DNA of 6,475 nt from DASTRU01 sp035761045 (GTDB lineage Bacteria; Pseudomonadota; Gammaproteobacteria; Burkholderiales; Burkholderiaceae_E), in assembly GCA_035761045.1 (NCBI GenBank), contig DASTRU010000007.1, positions 1 through 6,475 of the forward strand. Direction: 5' to 3'. The position numbers and the translations under genes are program-made. The notes beneath the pieces were generated by a model. It was given only the letters and a program-made list of their open reading frames with translations, had not been told where the DNA came from and made no database searches. How positions within the stretch are numbered: the first letter of the stretch is position 1; each line of letters starts with the position of its first letter. This document shows positions 1-4,682 of this stretch, piece after piece.

Positions 1-273
1 TTGCGTTTGCGCGTGGCCGACCCGTTGTTGGGCGACGCGGCGCATGCCGATAAATTACGCGCGGCGCTCACGCAGCGATTTGGCCGACCCGTGCGCTTGC
101 AAGTCGAGGTGGGCGCCACGTCCAACACGGCGGCCGCCCAAGCAAGCGCCCAAGCGCAAGCGCGCCAACAGGCGGCTGAACAAGCGTTTGCCGCCGATCC
201 TCTTGTGCGTACCGTGATGGATCGGTACGGCGCTAGCGTCGTGCCGGGCTCGGTACGTGCGCTCGATAACTAA
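1..273 (+). CDS. dnaX: DNA polymerase III subunit gamma/tau, C-terminal end (partial)
   Basis: This is the last 90 codons of a longer gene cut by the window edge. The TTG at position 1 is an internal leucine codon, not a start. Tau links the polymerase core and DnaB helicase to the clamp loader at the replication fork, and its C-terminal domain binds the alpha subunit. What is seen: a segment ending in FGRPVRLQVEVG, then an Ala/Gln-rich linker helix (about residues 44-63), then ADPLVRTVMDRYGASVVPGS near the C-terminus. This is the usual ending of proteobacterial tau proteins. The stop is TAA at 271-273. The identity is supported by the next two genes, since dnaX-ybaB-recR is a widely conserved proteobacterial cluster. 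The ATPase and clamp-loader domains lie outside the window, so whether the gene also makes the short gamma form cannot be judged. Confidence 0.88.
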   Translation: MRLRVADPLLGDAAHADKLRAALTQRFGRPVRLQVEVGATSNTAAAQASAQAQARQQAAEQAFAADPLVRTVMDRYGASVVPGSVRALDN

Positions 274-291
274 GTCCTTCTTCGTTTTCCT

Positions 292-297
292 TAGGAA
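292..297 (+). promoter_or_regulatory. Ribosome binding site of ybaB
   Basis: TAGGAA lies 6 bases before the ATG at 304, in the 30-base dnaX-ybaB gap. It supports 304 as the start rather than the second in-frame ATG at 307. Confidence 0.55.
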
Positions 298-303
298 TTT
301 GCC

Positions 304-630
304 ATGATGAAAGCCCAGATTGGTCAGCTCATGAAGCAAGCGCAGCAGATGCAAGAAAACATGCGCAAGATGCAAGAGCAACTCGCGTCCGTCGAGGTGG
401 AGGGGCAAAGCGGCGCGGGCATGGTCAAGGTGCTCATGACCTGCAAGAACGAATGCAAGCGCATCACCATCGATCCAAGCTTGCTCGGCGAAGACAAGGA
501 CATGCTCGAAGACTTAGTGGCCGCCGCGGTGAACGACGCGTTGCGCAAGGCCGAAGCCACGTCGAGCGAAAAAATGTCGGGCTTAACCGCTGGCCTGCCG
601 TTGCCCGCCGGCTTCAAATTACCGTTTTAA
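304..630 (+). CDS. ybaB: YbaB/EbfC family nucleoid-associated protein
   Basis: A small DNA-binding protein of 108 aa, the usual family length. Family members form homodimers that bind DNA with little sequence specificity, and the gene sits between dnaX and recR in many bacteria. What is seen: an N-terminal amphipathic helix rich in Met, Gln and Lys (about residues 1-30, with the repeated QLMKQAQQMQ pattern), then a beta-sheet core with VEVEGQSGAGMVKV (about 31-45) and KRITIDPSLL (about 52-61), then an acidic helix ending in a Gly/Pro/Phe tail with GLPLPAGFKLPF. The VEVEG, GAGMVKV and IDPSLL segments are the family hallmarks. The start is ATG 304, with TAGGAA upstream. The gap to recR is only 21 bases, so the two are probably cotranscribed. 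Identity is firm. The exact role in recombination or nucleoid structure is known only in general for the family. Confidence 0.95.
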   Translation: MMKAQIGQLMKQAQQMQENMRKMQEQLASVEVEGQSGAGMVKVLMTCKNECKRITIDPSLLGEDKDMLEDLVAAAVNDALRKAEATSSEKMSGLTAGLPLPAGFKLPF

Positions 631-642
631 GTAAGCGCGCCC

Positions 643-656
643 TCCATCGCGATGGA
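643..656. repeat. Perfect 14-bp palindrome over the recR start codon
   Basis: TCCATCGCGATGGA is its own reverse complement and contains the recR ATG (652-654). Beyond a single C/A mismatch (642/657), two further C-G pairs are possible (641/658 and 640/659). In mRNA this would be a 5-bp stem with a CGCG loop that pairs the start codon. It could instead be a protein-binding dyad on DNA. No purine-rich Shine-Dalgarno sequence is visible just upstream. Function is inferred only. Confidence 0.5.
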
Positions 657-1260
657 AGGACCAACCACGCTCGCCGCCTTGGTGGACGCATTGCGTCGTT
701 TGCCGGGAGTGGGGCCTAAATCGGCGCAGCGAATGGCCTTTCATCTTTTGCAGCACGATCGCGACGGAGCGATCGCCTTGGGCAAGGCCTTGTCCGCCGC
801 GGTCGATACCGTGCGGCATTGCTCGCTGTGCAATACCTTCACCGAGAGCGAGGTGTGCGATGTATGCGTGTCGCCCTCGCGTGACCGTTCGCTTTTATGC
901 GTGGTGGAAACACCGGCGGATCAACTCGCGGTCGAGCAAACGCATGCCTACAAAGGGCTTTACTTTGTGTTGATGGGGCGCCTAAGTCCGCTCGATGGCG
1001 TCGGGCCCAAGGATATTGGCATGGACCGGATGCTTGATCGCGCGAGCGATGGCGTCGTGCGTGAAGTCGTGTTGGCGACGAGTTTTTCCAACGAAGGCGA
1101 AGCCACCGCGTATTACGTGACCGAGTTGCTCAAGCGTCGCGCGGAGCAATCGGGACAGCCGCTTAAGATTTCCCGCCTCGCGCGCGGCGTGCCCGTCGGC
1201 GCGGAACTTGAATACGTCGATTTAGGAACGATCGCCCAAGCATTGATCGACCGCCGTTGA
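652..1260 (+). CDS. recR: Recombination mediator protein RecR
   Basis: RecR works with RecO (and RecF) to load RecA onto gapped single-stranded DNA coated with SSB, in recombinational repair of stalled forks. The protein is 202 aa, normal for the family. What is seen, in order: a helix-hairpin-helix DNA-binding segment (residues 11-30, core LPGVGPKSAQRMAF); a four-cysteine zinc finger (C57, C60, C69, C72); a Toprim domain from about residue 80 (LLCVVETPAD, then VLMGRLSPLDGVGP, then the acidic NEGEATAYY segment); and the conserved C-terminal Walker B-like stretch RLARGVPVGAELEYVD. ATG 652 gives the family-typical N-terminus, and no other in-frame start exists between the ybaB stop and 652. There is no clear Shine-Dalgarno sequence and the ATG lies in a palindrome, so expression may depend on translational coupling to ybaB, 21 bases upstream. 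All expected motifs are intact. Confidence 0.97.
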   Translation: MEGPTTLAALVDALRRLPGVGPKSAQRMAFHLLQHDRDGAIALGKALSAAVDTVRHCSLCNTFTESEVCDVCVSPSRDRSLLCVVETPADQLAVEQTHAYKGLYFVLMGRLSPLDGVGPKDIGMDRMLDRASDGVVREVVLATSFSNEGEATAYYVTELLKRRAEQSGQPLKISRLARGVPVGAELEYVDLGTIAQALIDRR

Positions 1261-1274
1261 TTTTCAACGCTCAC

Positions 1275-1281
1275 TAAGGAG
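1275..1281 (+). promoter_or_regulatory. Shine-Dalgarno site that selects ATG 1290
   Basis: TAAGGAG lies 8 bases before ATG 1290 but only 2 bases before the in-frame GTG at 1284. Normal spacing therefore favours ATG 1290 as the start of the MAPEG gene. The same TAAGGAG heptamer precedes the hydrolase gene at 2984. Confidence 0.75.
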
Positions 1282-1289
1282 CCGTGGCC

Positions 1290-1688
1290 ATGACACTCGC
1301 ACTTCTTTGCATCGTGGTGGCGTCGATCTTGCCGATCGTGTGCGCGGGATTTTCGAAGGTAGGCGCGTTTCGTCGTGGCGAGGGCGGGTTCGACAACCAT
1401 CACCCGCGCGAATGGTTGGCTAAACAAACTGGATTCAGAGCACGCGCCAACGCGGCGCAAGCCAACTCGTGGGAGGCGTTGATCGTATTCGCGCCCGCCG
1501 TGTTGGCCGCGCATTGGTTGAACGCGCCGCAAGCGCGTATCGATGCGTTGGCGGTGGCGTTTATCGTCGCGCGCGTTTCGTACATCGCGCTTTATTTAAA
1601 AAACCAGGCGAGCGCGCGTTCGATCGTCTGGGCGCTTGGTTTTTTCATCTCGCTTGGTTTTTATTTCCTAAGTTTTTTTCCGGCATGA
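1290..1688 (+). CDS. MAPEG family inner-membrane protein
   Basis: MAPEG proteins (membrane-associated proteins in eicosanoid and glutathione metabolism) are small four-helix membrane proteins. Eukaryotic members are glutathione transferases or peroxidases, and most bacterial members have no known substrate. This one is 132 aa, typical in length. What is seen: a first hydrophobic helix (about residues 3-21), a cytosolic loop carrying FDNHHPREWLAKQTGFRARA, then the conserved Arg/Asn/Glu region RARANAAQANSWEAL (R50, N59, E62), which matches the family's glutathione-site signature, followed by three more hydrophobic stretches (about 63-78, 85-103 and 109-129). The start is ATG 1290, chosen from Shine-Dalgarno spacing; GTG 1284 would add two residues. 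The gap to recR is 29 bases. Its stop TGA (1686-1688) overlaps the next start as ATGA, so it is probably coupled to the CoA-transferase. Real glutathione activity is unproven. Confidence 0.88.
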   Translation: MTLALLCIVVASILPIVCAGFSKVGAFRRGEGGFDNHHPREWLAKQTGFRARANAAQANSWEALIVFAPAVLAAHWLNAPQARIDALAVAFIVARVSYIALYLKNQASARSIVWALGFFISLGFYFLSFFPA

Positions 1689-2947
1689 CAACAACAAAAA
1701 CGTCCGGACCGCTCGCGGGCATCAAAGTACTTGAACTCGGCACCTTGATCGCGGGACCGTTTTGCGCACGTTTGCTCGGCGAGTTCGGCGCCGAGGTCAT
1801 CAAGATTGAATCGCCGCCCAACGAGGACGGCCAAGGCGGCGATCCGTTACGACGTTGGCGCGTGTTGCATGAAGGCACGTCGTTGTGGTGGAGCGTGCAA
1901 GCGCGCAATAAAAAATCCATCGCGATCGATCTTAAGTCCGACGAAGGGCGCGATGTCGCGCGTCGTTTGGCGCTCGACGCCGATGTCGTCGTCGAGAATT
2001 TTCGGCCTGGCGTGTTGGAAAAAATGGGCTTGGGTTGGGAGGCGTTGCACGCTATCAATCCGTCGCTCGTGATGGTGCGGCTTTCGGGTTACGGCCAAAC
2101 CGGTCCGCTCGCGCGCGAGCCTGGGTTTGGCGCGATTGGCGAGAGCATGGGCGGCATGCGCTATGTGAGCGGGCATCCCGACCGACCGCCGGTGCGTATT
2201 GGCATCAGCATTGGCGATTCGCTCGCGGCCTTGCATGGCGTGATCGGCGCGCTCATGGCGTTACGGCATCGCGATGCCACAGGTGGCCGCGCGGCGAGGG
2301 TGGGTGATGCTTATGTTGGTGGCGGGCAAGGGCAAATGGTTGACGTGGCGTTGTACGAAGCCGTGTTCAACATGATGGAAAGCTTAGTGCCCGAGTACGA
2401 CGTGGCCGGTGTTGTTCGCGAACGTACCGGAGGCGCGTTACCCGGCATCGTGCCCAGCAACACTTACACGACGCAAGACGGCGAAAACATCGTGGTGGCG
2501 GGCAACGGCGACGCGATTTTCAAACGCCTTATGCAAGCGATTGGCCGCGACGACTTAGCGCACGACCCCGCGCTTGCGACCAACGACGGACGCGTGCCGC
2601 GCACCGAAGAGATCGACGCGGCGATTCAAGCGTGGTGCTCGCGTCATGCGATTAACGACGCGCTTTCGATACTTAAAGCGGCCGATGTGCCGGTTGGAAA
2701 AATTTATTCCGTCGCCGATATGTTGCGCGACCCGCATTACCTCGCGCGGCAGATGTTTGAACAACATCGTTTCGCCGACGGTACCGGCATCAAGTTACCA
2801 GCCGTGGTGCCTAAGTTGAGCGAAACGCCGGGCGGCACGCGTTGGCTCGGTCCAACCCTCGGCGCGCATACCGATGAAGTACTGCATGCATTAGGTGTCG
2901 ACAACACAACGATTGCCCAATGGCGGCAACGCGGCGTGGTGGCTTAG
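1685..2947 (+). CDS. CaiB/BaiF family (class III) CoA-transferase
   Basis: Enzymes of this family move coenzyme A between acyl groups, or epimerise acyl-CoAs, in the cytoplasm. The substrate here cannot be told. From ATG 1685 the protein is 420 aa, close to the family norm of about 400. An upstream in-frame start at 1469 is rejected because it runs through the MAPEG gene and adds non-family sequence. What is seen: N-terminal GPLAGIKVLELGTLIAGPF (8-26), FGAEVIKIESP (34-44), RNKKSIAIDL (74-83), NFRPGVLEKMGLG (105-117), RLSGYGQTGP (132-141) and the active-site region QMVDVALYEAVFNMMES (217-233), in which D220 lies at the position of the conserved family aspartate; then the C-terminal domain with GIVPSNTY and VPVGKIYSVADM. 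Residues 202-213 look like an extra 12-residue insert. There is no Shine-Dalgarno sequence upstream. The ATGA overlap with the MAPEG stop points to translational coupling. Confidence 0.92.
   Translation: MTTTKTSGPLAGIKVLELGTLIAGPFCARLLGEFGAEVIKIESPPNEDGQGGDPLRRWRVLHEGTSLWWSVQARNKKSIAIDLKSDEGRDVARRLALDADVVVENFRPGVLEKMGLGWEALHAINPSLVMVRLSGYGQTGPLAREPGFGAIGESMGGMRYVSGHPDRPPVRIGISIGDSLAALHGVIGALMALRHRDATGGRAARVGDAYVGGGQGQMVDVALYEAVFNMMESLVPEYDVAGVVRERTGGALPGIVPSNTYTTQDGENIVVAGNGDAIFKRLMQAIGRDDLAHDPALATNDGRVPRTEEIDAAIQAWCSRHAINDALSILKAADVPVGKIYSVADMLRDPHYLARQMFEQHRFADGTGIKLPAVVPKLSETPGGTRWLGPTLGAHTDEVLHALGVDNTTIAQWRQRGVVA
2107..2120. repeat. Perfect 14-bp palindrome inside the CoA-transferase gene
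   Basis: GCTCGCGCGCGAGC equals its reverse complement and encodes part of Pro-Leu-Ala-Arg-Glu. Alternating C/G runs are common in this sequence, so this may be chance. Confidence 0.4.
2282..2323 (+). repeat. 6-bp direct repeat GGTGGC bounding a 36-nt in-frame insert
   Basis: GGTGGC occurs at 2282-2287 and again at 2318-2323, exactly 36 bases (12 codons) apart and in the same reading frame, encoding Gly-Gly each time. Deleting one repeat plus the sequence between them leaves a continuous HRDATGG-GQGQMVDV reading, which is what I would expect for this family. The extra residues are RAARVGDAYVGG. Confidence 0.6.
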
Positions 2948-2967
2948 TTTTAAACGTGGTTTTTTTA

Positions 2968-2974
2968 TAAGGAG
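2968..2974 (+). promoter_or_regulatory. Strong Shine-Dalgarno of the exported hydrolase
   Basis: TAAGGAG lies 9 bases before ATG 2984. It follows a run of seven T bases (2960-2966) in the 36-base gap after the CoA-transferase. No stable GC hairpin precedes the T run, so I do not call a terminator. Confidence 0.75.
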
Positions 2975-2983
2975 AACTTTGCG

Positions 2984-3949
2984 ATGACGTTGAATCGTTT
3001 GGCTAATGTCTTGGTTGCCGGCGCGTTTGCATTGGGCGGGCTCATGACGACCGCGCACGCGGCGGCACCACAAGTTAAAACACAAGCGCCGGGTTTTTAT
3101 CGAATGATGCTGGGCGATGTCGAAGTCACCGCGTTGTTGGACGGCACCTTGATGCTGCCGATGACTAAGTTGCTTTCCAACACCACGCCGGCCAAGGTCG
3201 AACGCGCGCTCGCCAAGTCGTATCTCAAGGATCCTGTGGAAACCTCGGTCAACGCGTACTTAATCAACACGGGATCAAAGCTCGTGTTGGTGGATGCCGG
3301 AGCGGCCGGCTTGTTTGGCGCGACGCTTGGCAACGTGATGGCGAATTTGAAGGCGGCCGGGTATCAGCCGGAGCAAATCGACGAGGTGTACATCACGCAC
3401 ATGCATCCCGATCATGTGGGCGGGCTGATGGCCGGAGACAAACTCGCGTTTCCTAATGCCGTAGTGCGCGCCGATCGTCGCGACGCGGAATTTTGGTTAA
3501 GCGAAGCCAACCTAAACGCCGCGTCTAAGGACAACAAAGGGTTTTTTGAAGGCGCAATGGCGTCGCTCAATCCGTACATCAAGGCCGGCAAGTTCAAACC
3601 GTTCGATGGCAATACCGATTTAGTGCCGGGCATCAAGGCGGTGGCAAGCCATGGTCATACGGCGGGGCACACAATGTACGTCGTGGAAAGCCAAGGCCAA
3701 AAGCTTGTGCTGTGGGGCGACTTGATGCACGCCGCCGCCGTTCAATTCGCCGAGCCGTCGGTCACGATTCAATTCGATACCGACTCCAAGGCGGCGGCGG
3801 TCGAGCGCAAGAAGGCCTACGCCGACGCGGCCAAGCACGGTTACTGGGTCGCGGCTTCGCACCTGCCGTTTCCAGGCATTGGGCATATTCGGGCCGACGG
3901 CAAGGGCTACGCATGGGTGCCGGCTAATTACGCGGTGCCTAAGCCCTAA
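2984..3949 (+). CDS. Exported metallo-beta-lactamase-fold hydrolase, methyl parathion hydrolase/dihydrocoumarin hydrolase type
   Basis: A 321-aa binuclear-metal hydrolase. A Sec-type signal peptide (residues 1-26, ending in TTAHA, then AAPQV) sends it to the periplasm. The mature part follows methyl parathion hydrolase (MPH), as I remember that protein, almost end to end, including APGFYRMMLGD, YITHMHPDHVGGLM, FPNAVVRAD, KGFFEGAMASLNPY, AGKFKPF and ASHLPFPGIGHIRADGKGY. Metal ligands are all present: H139, H141, D143, H144, H225, D246 and H293. The aromatic pocket residues of MPH are also kept (F111, W171, F187). At the positions where MPH is reported to differ from its dihydrocoumarin-hydrolase ancestor, this protein has the ancestral state (L63, no extra residue near 184, H249, I262, F264), so a lactone/ester substrate is more likely than an organophosphate. 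ATG 2984 has a strong TAAGGAG site. It lies 36 bases after the CoA-transferase, with no transposon nearby. The family is firm; the natural substrate is inferred. Confidence 0.93.
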   Translation: MTLNRLANVLVAGAFALGGLMTTAHAAAPQVKTQAPGFYRMMLGDVEVTALLDGTLMLPMTKLLSNTTPAKVERALAKSYLKDPVETSVNAYLINTGSKLVLVDAGAAGLFGATLGNVMANLKAAGYQPEQIDEVYITHMHPDHVGGLMAGDKLAFPNAVVRADRRDAEFWLSEANLNAASKDNKGFFEGAMASLNPYIKAGKFKPFDGNTDLVPGIKAVASHGHTAGHTMYVVESQGQKLVLWGDLMHAAAVQFAEPSVTIQFDTDSKAAAVERKKAYADAAKHGYWVAASHLPFPGIGHIRADGKGYAWVPANYAVPKP

Positions 3950-3976
3950 CGAAGCGCGGCATCGCGATTGCTGAAG

Positions 3977-4001
3977 GCGTTCACACTGTTTTCGTGAATG
4001 C
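3977..4001 (+). promoter_or_regulatory. Possible mRNA hairpin before the methyltransferase start
   Basis: GCGTTCAC (3977-3984) can pair with GTGAATGC (3994-4001), an 8-bp stem with one G-T pair and a 9-base loop ACTGTTTTC. It ends directly before GTG 4002/ATG 4005. No T run follows, so it is unlikely to be a rho-independent terminator. A role in translation initiation is possible but unproven. Confidence 0.35.
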
Positions 4002-4673
4002 GTGATGAATCGAATGCCTCGTGCGATTGAATTTGGTGATTTGCGTCGTACAACGCCCATCGACTCCGCCTTCGGCCTTGGCCGTGGGCGGCCGGTGGAC
4101 CGGTATTACATCGAGGCGTTTCTCGAACGCCATGCCGACGACATTCGCGGGCATGTGCTCGAGGTGACCGAAGCAAACTACACGCATCGCTATGGCGGCG
4201 ATAAGGTCATTCAAAGCGATGTGCTGTGCGCGCCACCAGGTAACGCCAACGCCACCATCGTCGCCGACCTCGCACACGCCGACGAACTGCCCGGCGAGCA
4301 ATTCGATTGTTTTATTTGCACGCAAACCTTGACCTACATCTATCCGCTTGAGCGCGCGTTGCATCACGCGCATCGCTTGTTGCGACCGAACGGCGTGTTG
4401 CTTGTGACCGTTCCAGGCATTAGTCAAATAAGTCCGACCGACGATTCGACATGGGGCGAGTATTGGCGCTTTACGCGACGCTCGTTGACGCGTTTATTGC
4501 AAGGCGCGTTTGGCGAGGACAACGTCAGCGTGCGCTCGTGCGGCAATGTATTGACATCGATCGCGTTTCTACATGGGCTCGCGATGGAAGATTTATCGCG
4601 CGACGAGCTCGATGTTCACGACGAGCATTACCCGCTGGTGATATTGGGCCGCGCGGTGAAGTCGCAGGCCTAA
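4002..4673 (+). CDS. Class I SAM-dependent methyltransferase-like protein
   Basis: A soluble protein of about 220 aa with a Rossmann-type methyltransferase layout. What is seen (numbering from GTG 4002): FGLGRGRPVDRYYIEAFLERH (24-44), which precedes the fold in this subgroup; the first strand with HVLEVTEANYTHRYGG (51-66), where the usual GxGxG loop is replaced; ATIVADLAHADELP (84-97); FDCFICTQTLTYIY (101-114); LLRPNGVLLVTVPGI (126-140); then WGEYWRFTRRSLTRLL and a C-terminal part with SIAFLHGLAMEDL. The same arrangement occurs in methyltransferase-like domains near glycosyltransferases in other bacteria, but no substrate is known to me. The start is uncertain: GTG 4002, ATG 4005 and ATG 4014 are all in frame, none has a good Shine-Dalgarno site, and ATG 4005 is perhaps the most likely. 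It ends 9 bases before tamA, so the two are probably cotranscribed. Whether the degenerate glycine loop still binds SAM cannot be judged from sequence. Confidence 0.82.
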   Translation: MMNRMPRAIEFGDLRRTTPIDSAFGLGRGRPVDRYYIEAFLERHADDIRGHVLEVTEANYTHRYGGDKVIQSDVLCAPPGNANATIVADLAHADELPGEQFDCFICTQTLTYIYPLERALHHAHRLLRPNGVLLVTVPGISQISPTDDSTWGEYWRFTRRSLTRLLQGAFGEDNVSVRSCGNVLTSIAFLHGLAMEDLSRDELDVHDEHYPLVILGRAVKSQA

Positions 4674-4675
4674 GG
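4672..4675 (+). promoter_or_regulatory. Shine-Dalgarno supporting the GTG start of tamA
   Basis: AAGG overlaps the TAA stop of the methyltransferase gene and lies 7 bases before GTG 4683. It supports the GTG start and tight coupling of the two genes. Confidence 0.5.
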
Positions 4676-4682
4676 CGTATTC

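Noticed and set aside
124..192. Repeated CAAGC units in dnaX as a tandem repeat
   Set aside because: They reflect an Ala/Gln-rich helical linker written with similar codons. The units are irregular and such linkers are normal in tau.
768..775. GCGATCGC as a cyanobacterial HIP1-type repeat
   Set aside because: I noticed only this one copy, and the gene content is proteobacterial. It fits the CG-rich background.
1469..1684. A longer N-terminus for the CoA-transferase starting at 1469
   Set aside because: The extra 72 residues overlap the MAPEG gene in another frame and do not resemble the family. The family N-terminus begins just after ATG 1685.
2947..2967. A rho-independent terminator after the CoA-transferase (run of seven T)
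   Set aside because: No GC-rich stem precedes the T run, and a strong ribosome-binding site follows at once.
3620..4060. A 146-codon open frame on the - strand across the hydrolase end and the following gap
   Set aside because: It is mostly antisense to the catalytic part of the hydrolase and shows no protein family features.
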